The translations under genes were made by a program, and so were the position numbers. DNA of 40,398 nt from Nocardioidaceae bacterium (GTDB taxonomy: Bacteria; Actinomycetota; Actinomycetes; Propionibacteriales; Nocardioidaceae): assembly GCA_029266455.1 (NCBI GenBank), contig JAQSWV010000023.1, positions 1 through 40,398 of the forward strand. The letters are read 5' to 3'. The notes below the pieces were generated by a model. It was not told the origin of the DNA and searched no databases. It saw nothing but the letters and a program-made list of their open reading frames with translations. This document shows, one piece after another, positions 24,720 to 32,893 of this stretch (the first letter of the stretch is position 1; the number at the start of each line of letters is the position of its first letter).

Positions 24720-25252
24720 GGCGAAGCGGGGCTGTTCCCGGCAACGGGCTGCTGCATGGCAGCCAGGCCGCGCGAGTGGACGGCCCAGCCGGTGACCACG
24801 AGGAGCGCACCGAACGCGAGAAAGCCGATGTCCCATGACAGCGGCGCACCGAGGTCGTCGCGCACGTGGTGGATGCCGAGCAACTGATGGTTGATGAGGC
24901 CTTCGACAAGGTTGAAGACGCCCCAGCCGATCACTACCAGGCCGAAGTGGAAACGCCAGCTGGGCGCACGACGGCCCTGTCGCCAGGACGCGATCGCCGT
25001 CACGGAGCCCGCGACGACGAACAACCAGGTCGCGACGTGGAAGAACCCGTCGGCCAGGGTGTTGACCTCCAGTCCCGCCACGGTCGTGACCGGGTAGTCC
25101 CCGACGTCGCTGACCATGTGATGCCACTGCAGGATCTGATGCAGCACGATGCCGTCGAGGAACCCTCCGAGTCCGAGTCCGTACAACAGGCCTGAGGCTC
25201 GGGAGGGCAGCCTCGCTGGCGAGCTGCTGGGGGCATCATCGTCGGCGGGCAC
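24716..25252 (-). CDS. DUF2243 membrane protein
   Basis: Protein of about 178 residues with roughly four membrane helices and the DUF2243 hallmarks LGGFLDGIVLHQILQWHHM and FHVATWLFVVAGSVTAIASW, followed by GWGVFNLVEGLINHQLLGIHHVR. Conserved His residues in helices 1 and 3 suggest metal or haem contacts, but the family has no known function. GTG 25252 is the nearest in-frame start before the first helix; the true start could be slightly different. Its stop overlaps the end of the hemerythrin remnant, and the GNAT gene is divergent. Confidence 0.75.
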   Translation of the reverse strand: MPADDDAPSSSPARLPSRASGLLYGLGLGGFLDGIVLHQILQWHHMVSDVGDYPVTTVAGLEVNTLADGFFHVATWLFVVAGSVTAIASWRQGRRAPSWRFHFGLVVIGWGVFNLVEGLINHQLLGIHHVRDDLGAPLSWDIGFLAFGALLVVTGWAVHSRGLAAMQQPVAGNSPASP

Positions 25253-25376
25253 CGCCGCCCAGTACCCCGGATGCTGCCCCCGACTCGGTTGCCACCTGGT
25301 CGCGGCCGTACGGCCGGGAGTCGCGTCACCGGCCGGAGGCCCCGCGCCGTGCCGCCGGGCGTGGTTACATCGGCGG

Positions 25377-25946
25377 ATGGCGGGGAGCGACAGTGTCGAC
25401 TGGACCGGTGACGTGCTCATCACCACGCCCCGACTACTGCTGCGGACCTTCCGCCTCGACGACCTTCCGGCGTACGCGGCGCTGAACGCGGACCCGGAGG
25501 TCACGCAGTACCTGGGCGGGGCGTTGTCCCGGACGGAGTCCGACGGAATCGCCGCCTGGGCACAGCAGCTCTGCCGCGCCGAGGGCATCGGCCTGCTGGC
25601 GGTGGAACGACGCGCGGACGGTGCCTTCCTGGGGATGTGTGGTCTGCACCACCTGTGCTGGTATCCCGACGACATCGAGCTCGGCTTCCGCCTGGGCCGC
25701 GAGCACTGGGGTCACGGGTACGCCACCGAGGCCGCGGGAGCCTGGCTCGCACACGGTTTCACCACGGTGGGGCTTCCTCGGGTCATCTCGGTCACAGATG
25801 TGCTCAACGCCCGCAGCATCGCCGTGATGCGGCGGCTCGGCATGGTGCACGATCATGAGGCCGACCTCGAGGAAGGGGTCGACACCTTCAGGGCGGTCGT
25901 GCACGCGATCACCATCGAGCAGTGGCGCGATCGCCGGCGCGAATAG
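25377..25946 (+). CDS. RimJ/RimL-type GNAT acetyltransferase
   Basis: Acetyltransferase of 189 residues of the RimJ/RimL subgroup: LITTPRLLLRTFRLDDLPAY at the start, NADPEVTQYLGG, GFRLGREHWGHGYATEAAGA as the acetyl-CoA motif, and NARSIAVMRRLGMVHDHEA near the end. It may acetylate a protein N-terminus or a small amine. ATG 25377 gives the fold start at once; a TTACAT box close upstream hints at a leaderless message. Divergent from the DUF2243 gene. Confidence 0.85.
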   Translation: MAGSDSVDWTGDVLITTPRLLLRTFRLDDLPAYAALNADPEVTQYLGGALSRTESDGIAAWAQQLCRAEGIGLLAVERRADGAFLGMCGLHHLCWYPDDIELGFRLGREHWGHGYATEAAGAWLAHGFTTVGLPRVISVTDVLNARSIAVMRRLGMVHDHEADLEEGVDTFRAVVHAITIEQWRDRRRE

Positions 25947-26090
25947 CCGCCCGGGGATCGAGAAGGGGCGCCGCCACGCTCTTGGTCGTGGTCCGCGCCT
26001 TTCGCTGGCAGCGGGTGTGGAGGGGGCTGGTGCGGGGGCCGCCCGTTCGGCTGCCCCCACACCGCTCGTCTCCTCGATCCGCCGCTCGGC

Positions 26091-26411
26091 TCACGCCGGC
26101 GCAGGCACTACCCCGGCCGCCGTCACTGAGGTGGGGGCCTCCAGGGTGTGGAACTCCTCGATCGACATGTCCGAGAGCGCGGGATTTGCGGTCATGGCCT
26201 CGAGCAGCGCAGTGGACCGGGACTGGTCTGCGTCGGCCTTGGACGCGAAGAGGTAGACGCCCCCGAAGGTGCGCCGGGCGTCGTCGACAAGCCAGAACTT
26301 GGCGTGCAGCCCGGGCCAGCCGGCGAACGCTTCAGCGATGCTCGCAGCCTGCTGCTCGTACGCCTCGGGGGAGATTCCGGCGAGGTGAAACTTGACGATG
26401 CGGATGTACAT
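26091..26411 (-). CDS. YdhR-like small monooxygenase-fold protein
   Basis: Small protein of 106 residues with a ferredoxin-like alpha/beta-barrel fold as in YdhR/ABM-type monooxygenases: MYIRIVKFHLAGISPEAYEQ, AFAGWPGLHAKFWLVDDA and GGVYLFASKADADQ. Its reaction is unknown. ATG 26411 has an AGGAG site 5 bp upstream. It is divergent from the large LuxR-type regulator, 178 bp away, and may be its target. Confidence 0.8.
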   Translation of the reverse strand: MYIRIVKFHLAGISPEAYEQQAASIAEAFAGWPGLHAKFWLVDDARRTFGGVYLFASKADADQSRSTALLEAMTANPALSDMSIEEFHTLEAPTSVTAAGVVPAPA

Positions 26412-26589
26412 GAGAACTCCTACGGGTGGTGGCGGAATCGCCATTGATGTGGCGACTGACGCCAACGTACGTTCGGCATTGCCGCGCTCTCGTCGGCCGA
26501 TCGCTCCATTTGTCCAGCGCGCGCCGTGGAGCGTCTGATCCATTGCAGGCGCCTTTTCGAGTGCGTTGCTGAGCGCTACCGTCCCTGGG

Positions 26590-28521
26590 GTGGAGCCGCG
26601 GGCGGTGCTGTTGGGTCGTCGCCTCACCCTGGCCGCCGAGCAGGACATGGTGGGACGTGCCCGCGAGCGGTCTCAGCTGACCGAGTGGCTGCAGCGGGGC
26701 GTCGGCCCTGCCGTCGTATTCGTCTCCGGACCGGGTGGTATCGGCAAGTCGATGACGGTCACTGCTGCTGTCGCGTCGACCGAGCAACGGGTGCTGGGCC
26801 TTGACGGGCACGAGCTCGAGCCGACCGCAGCCGGCTTCCTCGCGGCCCTCGGCGCCAGTCTTCGCACACCGGGGATCGAGTCGGCGGCGGACGCCGGCAA
26901 CGCTGTGGCCATTGCTGACATCGGCACAGTGGTCGTGGACGGCTTCGAACGCCTCAACCTGTTGGACGCATGGCTGCGTACGGAACTGCTGGTGGCCCTG
27001 CCCGCCGACGTGACCACGGTCCTCGTCGGGAGGCGACCGCCGAACGTCGCCTGGCGGACGGCTGCAGGGTGGAGGCGACTCATCGCGGAGCTCGTGATCG
27101 CACCGCTGGAGGAAGGCGATGCCAGGGCACTGGTCGAGCGTCGGCAGCTGCCTGCACGAACCGCTGAGCAGGTGCTGCGTTTCGGGCAGGGCCACCCTTT
27201 GGCACTGGAGCTCGCGGCTGAGGCCTTCACGCGTCATCCGAACCTTGAGCTGCGCGACGGTCCGCCGGCCGAGGTCGCCGAGGAGCTGTTCGAGGTGCTG
27301 CTCGATGACCTCGGCGACCGCGAGCGCCGTACCGTCGAGGCGGCGTCGGTTCTGCGGCGCGTCACCCAGCCGCTGCTCGCCGCCGTGCTGAGTGATGACG
27401 AACAGGGCGGTCTGCAGGAGGCCTGGCGGACGCTGCGCGAGCTGCCGTTCACGACGATGACCCATTCCGGCCTAGAGCTGCAGGCCGTGGCGCGTGCGGT
27501 GATCGCTGGCGGGTGCGAGATGCGCGACCCCTCCCGGGTGCAGAGACTGCGTAGGCAGGCCGCTGTGGCTGCGCTGCGCGACGCGAGCGACGGTCACAGC
27601 TGGGAGGCGACCGCCGACCTGCTCTATCTGGTCCAGAACCCGGTGATCAGGAACAGCTACGTCCCCCCAGGGGACCAGCAGCACCCGGTGGAGCAGGCCT
27701 CGGCCGACGACGTGGAAGACATCCTCGCCATCACCGAGCGTCATGATGGGCAGCCCGCCGTGACGGTCATCGAGGCATGGTGGCACTCGCACCCGGACGG
27801 CTTCGTCGTGGCGCGTGGCGAGGAGGGCGCGGTCACGGCCTACAGCCTGGTCGTGCGGCTCGGTGCCGTCGACCGGCGGCTCGCGGCTGTGGACCCCGTG
27901 CTGGCGGCCTTCATGGCCGACCTGGAAAACCGCCGGTTGGCGGACGGCCAGGAGGCCCTGCTGCACCGACGGGCATTGGGTCTGCGTCGCGGCGAGGACC
28001 CGTCTCCGGAGCTGGGCGCGATGGTGATCGACCTCAAGCGGCTGTACCTCGAGCTGCGTCCGCGACTGGCCAGGGTTCTTGCCGTTCTCAGCGACTGGCA
28101 CTCGGGTGGGCCGCGGGTGCGCACCATGGGCTTCGACCGGACCGGCCCGGAGGTGCGGATCGGTGCGAGGGCGTTCTACCCCTGCGCCCTGGACTTCGGT
28201 CCCGGCAGTGTGGACGGGTGGCTCTTTCGACACGTGCTCGTTGAGGCGGGCGCTGCAGAACCCGCTGGTCCCGGCGAGCATTCGCGCGTGCCGTTGCCCG
28301 CGCCCGGTGCAGAGCGGCCGTCGGTCGCCCGGCTGACGGCCAGGGAGCGCGAGGTGCTGGCGGTACTGGCCGATGGCCTGACGAACGTGGAGCTCGCTGA
28401 GCGGCTGTTCATCAGCGAGCGCACGGCCAACCGGCACCTCAGCAACATCTTCACCAAGCTCGGTGTACGCAACCGCACGGCCGCGGCGCGGGTCGCCATC
28501 GAGGCCGGACTGGCCGGATAG
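26590..28521 (+). CDS. ATPase-containing LuxR-family regulator
   Basis: Protein of about 643 residues. The N-terminal P-loop ATPase (Walker A GPGGIGKS at 47-54, Walker B-like TVVVDGFE near 103-112) is followed by helical domains and then a C-terminal LuxR-type HTH (about 582-643) with LTAREREVLAVLADGLTNVE and LFISERTANRHLSNIFTKLG. This layout resembles STAND/MalT-type regulators, which switch with nucleotide and an inducer. The start is uncertain: GTG 26590 is preferred; TTG 26566 and ATG 26647 are possible. It is divergent from the YdhR-like gene and convergent to the LysR gene. The central region (about 350-560) is unlike any domain I can name. Confidence 0.82.
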   Translation: MEPRAVLLGRRLTLAAEQDMVGRARERSQLTEWLQRGVGPAVVFVSGPGGIGKSMTVTAAVASTEQRVLGLDGHELEPTAAGFLAALGASLRTPGIESAADAGNAVAIADIGTVVVDGFERLNLLDAWLRTELLVALPADVTTVLVGRRPPNVAWRTAAGWRRLIAELVIAPLEEGDARALVERRQLPARTAEQVLRFGQGHPLALELAAEAFTRHPNLELRDGPPAEVAEELFEVLLDDLGDRERRTVEAASVLRRVTQPLLAAVLSDDEQGGLQEAWRTLRELPFTTMTHSGLELQAVARAVIAGGCEMRDPSRVQRLRRQAAVAALRDASDGHSWEATADLLYLVQNPVIRNSYVPPGDQQHPVEQASADDVEDILAITERHDGQPAVTVIEAWWHSHPDGFVVARGEEGAVTAYSLVVRLGAVDRRLAAVDPVLAAFMADLENRRLADGQEALLHRRALGLRRGEDPSPELGAMVIDLKRLYLELRPRLARVLAVLSDWHSGGPRVRTMGFDRTGPEVRIGARAFYPCALDFGPGSVDGWLFRHVLVEAGAAEPAGPGEHSRVPLPAPGAERPSVARLTAREREVLAVLADGLTNVELAERLFISERTANRHLSNIFTKLGVRNRTAAARVAIEAGLAG

Positions 28522-28577
28522 CCGCCGCTGACGTCGCGGACGACGACGCGGGGGCCGGGCCAAGACGATGCCCGACC

Positions 28578-29486
28578 TCACCAGGTCCGGTTCCTCGTCC
28601 TCTCCTCGAGCGTCGCGAGCGCGTCGGCGATGAGCGGCTGGCTGGCGCTGCCTCGCCGGATGCCGGTGAGGATGTGGCGTGACGGCGTGGGGTCGCCCCG
28701 CAACGGGACCCGGACGATGGGGTAGCCGCTCGGCAGGTGCGCCAGGCGCGGGATCAACGCGATGCCGAGCCCGGCGGCGACAAGGGCGGCCCCGGTGTCC
28801 CACTCGCTCGCGATGTGCGCCACGGCCGGGGTGAAGCCGGCAGCGGCGCAGGCCGTCTGCAGCAGCTGGTGGTACGGCCGACCGGGGCGGTCCATGATCC
28901 ACGACTCCTCGACCAGGGCGCCGAGCAGCACCGAGCGTTCCCCCGCCAGCCGATGGCTCTGCGGTACGAGCAGGTCGAGCGGGTCCTCGAGCAGGTAGCG
29001 CTGCTCGAAGCGGGGGTCGGTGGTCGGCGGCATGTTCGCGGTGGCGACGACGACCGCCACGTCCGCCTGGTCGGCGAGAAGGAGGTCGAAGCACTCCTCG
29101 GGGTCGGCCTCGATGATGCGCACGCGGCTGCGCGGGAACGTCGCATGGACGCTCGCGGCGACCCCCGGCAGGAGGGCTGCGGCGGCGGTGGAGAAGCCGC
29201 ACAGCCGCAGCGTGCCGATTCCCTCCCCGGCAGCTGTCGCGACCAGGCCGCGGATCTCCTCCCAGGTGCTGAACAGCTCGTCGGCGTGCTCCAGCAGCAC
29301 CCGGGCGGCCGGCGTGAGTCGAATCCGGCGCCCGTCCTGCACGACGAGGGTGACCCCGAGGTCCCTGCCGAAGGTGCGCAGCTGCTGGGAGACCGCTGAC
29401 GGGGCGTAGTGCAGAGCCTCCGCGGCGCCGGTGACCGTGCCGCAGGCCGCCACCATGCGCAGCACGTGGAGCCGGCGGTCAATCAT
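28578..29486 (-). CDS. LysR-family transcriptional regulator
   Basis: LysR-type regulator of 302 residues. The N-terminal HTH is at about 4-61 (RRLHVLRMVAACGTVTGAAE and LHYAPSAVSQQLRTFGRDLG), and the two-lobed substrate-binding domain follows from about 90 (GTLRLCGFSTAAAALLPGVA to PSRHILTGIRRGSAS). It starts 72 bp from the divergent demethylase gene, the classic LysR/target layout, so it probably controls the dgcA-gbcAB-like operon. Proteobacterial betaine operons instead use AraC-type GbdR. The coinducer could be a betaine or its product; this is inference. Confidence 0.9.
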   Translation of the reverse strand: MIDRRLHVLRMVAACGTVTGAAEALHYAPSAVSQQLRTFGRDLGVTLVVQDGRRIRLTPAARVLLEHADELFSTWEEIRGLVATAAGEGIGTLRLCGFSTAAAALLPGVAASVHATFPRSRVRIIEADPEECFDLLLADQADVAVVVATANMPPTTDPRFEQRYLLEDPLDLLVPQSHRLAGERSVLLGALVEESWIMDRPGRPYHQLLQTACAAAGFTPAVAHIASEWDTGAALVAAGLGIALIPRLAHLPSGYPIVRVPLRGDPTPSRHILTGIRRGSASQPLIADALATLEERTRNRTW

Positions 29487-29492
29487 GCAGGG

Positions 29493-29505
29493 ATTGTGCA
29501 CGAAT
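29493..29505. promoter_or_regulatory. Possible LysR binding site
   Basis: ATTGTGCACGAAT, with the inner palindrome GTGCAC and flanking ATT/AAT, lies in the 72-bp spacer between the divergent LysR and demethylase genes. The symmetry is imperfect and T-n11-A spacing is not exact, so this is only a candidate. Confidence 0.35.
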
Positions 29506-29558
29506 GCCGGCAGAATCCCGACCTGGTCATCGGTCTCGACCGACCCCATCCTGAGATC

Positions 29559-31598
29559 GTGCGCTCCGTCGACCCGCTCCTCGAGCCGTTCTCGCTCAAG
29601 CACCTGACGTTGCGCAACCGCGTGGTGAGCACGTCGCACGAGCCGGCCTACGCGGAGGACGGGTTGCCCAAGGAGCGCTACCGGCTCTACCACCTGGAGA
29701 AGGCGCTCGGCGGCGTCGGGCTCACCATGATCGGCGGGTCCGCCGTGGTGGCACGGGACAGTCCGCCGTCGTTCGGCAACCTGCTGCTCTACAAGGACGA
29801 GATCGTCCCGTGGCTGCGACGGCTGACCGATGACGTGCATGAGGCGGGCGCGGCGGTCATGTGCCAGGTCACCCACCTCGGCCGCCGCACCAGCAACTAC
29901 AGCGGCGACTGGCTGCCGCTGGTCTACGCGTCGCCGCTGCGCGAGCCTGCGCACCGCAGCTTCCCCAAGATCGCCGAGCCCTGGGACCTCGACCGCATCG
30001 TGGCCGACTACGTCTCCGCCGCCCAGCGCTGCGTGGCGGCCGGTCTGGACGGGATCGAGCTGGAGTCCTACGGCCACCTCCTCGACGGCTTCCTGTCGCC
30101 GGCGACGAACCAGCGCGACGACCACCTCGGCGGCGACCTCGAGGCCAGGATGGTGTTCCCGCGTCGCGTCGTGCGGGCCGTGCGAGCCGCAGTCGGGCCC
30201 GATTTCGTGGTCGGTATCAGGATGTCGATGGACGAGGACAGCTCCGACGGGCTCGGTCGCGACGAGGCGCTGGAGGCGCTGGCCCGGTACGTCGACGACG
30301 GCATCGACTTCCTCAGCGTCATCAAGGGGACGATCGAGAGCGACGCGACCCTGGCCCGGGTCATCCCCTCGATGGGGACGCCCTCGGCGCCCTTCCTCGA
30401 CTTCACCGGCGAGATCAAGCGTTCTGTCGGGATCCCGGTCATGCACGCCTCCCGCATCTCCGACGTCGCCACCGCTCGGCACGCCGTCCGCGACGGCCTG
30501 CTCGACCTGGTCGGGATGACGCGCCCGCAGATGGCCGACCCCCACCTGGTCAGCAAGGTGGCCGCCGGCGAGGAGGACCGGATTCGTCCCTGTGTCGGCG
30601 CAAACTACTGCCTCGACGCGATCTACCAGTCCGGCGACGCCAAGTGCATCCACAACGCGGCCACCGGTCGTGAGCGGACCCTGAGCCACGTGGTGGCGGC
30701 CGCGCCCGTACGACGCAAGGCCGTCGTGGTCGGCGCCGGCCCCGCCGGTCTGGAGGCGGCCCGGGTGCTCGGTGAGCGGGGTCACCAGGTGGTCGTGCTG
30801 GAGGCGGCCGACGTTCCCGGCGGGCAGGTGCGGCTTGCTGCTGCGGCAGTGCGGCGACGTGACCTGATGGGCATCGTCGACTGGCGCGTGTCCGAGGCGA
30901 AGCACTTCGGGGTCGAGTTCCACTACGGCGCCTTCGGCGACGAGCAGACCGTTCTGGCAGAGGAACCTGACGTCGTGGTGGTGGCGACGGGTGGGCTCCC
31001 CAACACCTCGTTCCTGCGCGAGGGTGCGCACCTGGTCAGCGACACCTGGGACGTGCTCTCCGGTGACGTGCACCCGCAGGGTCGCGTGCTGGTGTACGAC
31101 GACAACGGTGCGGAGCCGGCCCTCGATGCCGCCGAGATGCTGGCATCAAGGGCTGCCGCGGTCGAGCTGGTCACCCCGGAGCGGATGCTCGCACCCGACG
31201 TCGGCAGCATGAACTCGCCGGCGTACCTCCGGGCGTTCGAGGAGCACGACGTCACCGTCACGCTGGCCCGGCGGCTCACAGAGGTGCACCGGGGCGACGG
31301 CGGAGGACTGGTGGCGCTGCTGCGCAGCGACTACACCGACCTCGAGGTCGAGCGGCACGTCGACCACGTGGTCGTCGAGCACGGCACGCTGCCCAACGAC
31401 GAGCTGTATCTCGACCTGATGTCGCACTCGACCAACGGCGGCGCGGTCGACCACGCCGCGCTGCTCGCCGTGCGTCCGCAGTCGATCAGCACCAACCCCG
31501 ACGGGGGGTTCGCCCTCTACCGGATCGGTGACGCCGTCACCAGCCGCAACATCCACGCCGCTGTGTACGACGCGCTGCGTCTGTGCTCGGCGATCTGA
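29559..31598 (+). CDS. dgcA: Dimethylglycine demethylase-like (TMADH/DgcA family)
   Basis: Flavoprotein of 679 residues with an N-terminal FMN TIM barrel (about 1-340), a cluster region and a C-terminal dinucleotide-binding half starting VVVGAGPAGLEAARVLGERG at 391-410. Sequence such as HEPAYAEDGLPKERYRLYHL and VTHLGRRTSNYSGDWLPL resembles DgcA and related N-methyl demethylases (dimethylglycine to sarcosine). Iron-sulphur cysteines appear at 345, 351 and 363; the fourth position of the trimethylamine dehydrogenase set is Ala348. GTG 29559 is the best start although its ribosome-binding site is weak. The Rieske gene begins 26 bp after its stop. N-methylproline or stachydrine is an alternative substrate. 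Confidence 0.82.
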   Translation: MRSVDPLLEPFSLKHLTLRNRVVSTSHEPAYAEDGLPKERYRLYHLEKALGGVGLTMIGGSAVVARDSPPSFGNLLLYKDEIVPWLRRLTDDVHEAGAAVMCQVTHLGRRTSNYSGDWLPLVYASPLREPAHRSFPKIAEPWDLDRIVADYVSAAQRCVAAGLDGIELESYGHLLDGFLSPATNQRDDHLGGDLEARMVFPRRVVRAVRAAVGPDFVVGIRMSMDEDSSDGLGRDEALEALARYVDDGIDFLSVIKGTIESDATLARVIPSMGTPSAPFLDFTGEIKRSVGIPVMHASRISDVATARHAVRDGLLDLVGMTRPQMADPHLVSKVAAGEEDRIRPCVGANYCLDAIYQSGDAKCIHNAATGRERTLSHVVAAAPVRRKAVVVGAGPAGLEAARVLGERGHQVVVLEAADVPGGQVRLAAAAVRRRDLMGIVDWRVSEAKHFGVEFHYGAFGDEQTVLAEEPDVVVVATGGLPNTSFLREGAHLVSDTWDVLSGDVHPQGRVLVYDDNGAEPALDAAEMLASRAAAVELVTPERMLAPDVGSMNSPAYLRAFEEHDVTVTLARRLTEVHRGDGGGLVALLRSDYTDLEVERHVDHVVVEHGTLPNDELYLDLMSHSTNGGAVDHAALLAVRPQSISTNPDGGFALYRIGDAVTSRNIHAAVYDALRLCSAI

Positions 31599-31624
31599 TC
31601 CCCTTCCAGGACAAGGACATCGCG

Positions 31625-32893
31625 ATGACCTCGATAACCCTGCCGATGTCAGGTGGACTCGACCCGGCCACGCTGGTCGGACGGCGCGCCGGCGGTCACC
31701 CGTTGGAGTCGGCGTTCTACACCAGCCCGGCCATCTTCGACCTCGACAGAGACGCCGTCCTTGCGCGCACCTGGCTGTTCGTCGCCACCGAGGCGGAGCT
31801 CCGCGAGCCGGGCGACTACGTCACCGCCGACATCGCGTCGTACAGCGTGATCGTGCTTCGCGACGACGACGAGGTGGTGCGGGCACTGCACAACGTCTGC
31901 CGCCACCGAGGAGCGCGCATCCTCGCCGACCGGGCCGGCTCGGTCGGCAACATCGTGTGCGGCTACCACCAGTGGACGTACGCCACCGACGGCTCGCTGT
32001 TGCACGCCGGCGACCAGCCCGCCGGCTTCGACAAGAGCTGCTTCGGCCTCAGGCCAGTCCACGTCCGTGTGGTTGCCGGGCTGGTGTTCGTGTGCTTGGC
32101 CGACGAGCCACCCGCCGACTTCGACGACGTGGTCGCCACCGCGTCGCCGTACCTGCTGCCACACCAGCTCCACCGCACCAAGGTCGCGGCCCAGGTCGAC
32201 CTGGTCGAGGAGGCCAACTGGAAGCTGGTGATGGAGAACAACCGGGAGTGCTACCACTGCGAGGGGGGCCACCCCGAGCTGATCTGCACCTTCTTCCCGA
32301 CGTACGGCTACGCAGAGGACCAGATGCCGGCTCGGCTTCGGCCGGCACACGAGCGATATCTGCGCGCCGAGGCGGCGCTCGAGCAGGCCTGCGAGGAGCG
32401 GCGGCTCCCTTACCTGGCCGTCGAGGAGCTGGACGGCCGGGTGTCCGCGTTCCGGGTTCAGCGGGAAGCGCTGGACGGCGCCGGCGAGTCCTACACGATG
32501 GACGGCCGGGCGGCTTCTCGGCGGCTGCTCGGTGACCTCGACACTGCGCGGCTGGGCCGCGTGTCGCTGCACACGCAGCCGAACGCGTGGTTCCACGTCC
32601 TCGCCGACCACGCCGTGACCTTCAGCGCGCTGCCGCTGGCGGCCGACCGAACCCTGGTCAGAACGACCTGGCTGGTCCACGAGGACGCGGTCGAGGGCAC
32701 CGACTACGACCTCGACACTTTGACGCACGTATGGCGCGAGACCAACGAGCAGGACAGCGTCCTCTGTGCGCGCGCCCAGCTCGGGGTCAGCAGTCCTGGC
32801 TACGAGCCCGGCCCCTACGCCCCGAGCGAGTACCAGGTCGACGCCTTCACCACCTGGTACGTCGACCGGGTGAAGGAGTACCTCGCGCAATGA
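31625..32893 (+). CDS. gbcA: Rieske oxygenase, glycine betaine demethylase GbcA-like
   Basis: Ring-hydroxylase-type oxygenase subunit of 422 residues. The Rieske [2Fe-2S] ligands are Cys92/His94 in CRHRG and Cys112/His115 in CGYHQW. The catalytic iron site lies around His211 and His216 in ENNRECYHCEGGHPELI. The chain resembles GbcA, which removes one methyl of glycine betaine as formaldehyde to give dimethylglycine; stachydrine demethylases are close relatives. ATG 31625 is preceded by AAGGAC. The stop overlaps the reductase start (ATGA). Order demethylase-oxygenase-reductase forms a short pathway from betaine to sarcosine. Confidence 0.85.
   Translation: MTSITLPMSGGLDPATLVGRRAGGHPLESAFYTSPAIFDLDRDAVLARTWLFVATEAELREPGDYVTADIASYSVIVLRDDDEVVRALHNVCRHRGARILADRAGSVGNIVCGYHQWTYATDGSLLHAGDQPAGFDKSCFGLRPVHVRVVAGLVFVCLADEPPADFDDVVATASPYLLPHQLHRTKVAAQVDLVEEANWKLVMENNRECYHCEGGHPELICTFFPTYGYAEDQMPARLRPAHERYLRAEAALEQACEERRLPYLAVEELDGRVSAFRVQREALDGAGESYTMDGRAASRRLLGDLDTARLGRVSLHTQPNAWFHVLADHAVTFSALPLAADRTLVRTTWLVHEDAVEGTDYDLDTLTHVWRETNEQDSVLCARAQLGVSSPGYEPGPYAPSEYQVDAFTTWYVDRVKEYLAQ

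Noticed and set aside
28578-31073. Long N-terminal addition to the LysR gene
   Set aside because: It would read antisense through the demethylase gene; the ATG at 29486 gives a normal LysR length.
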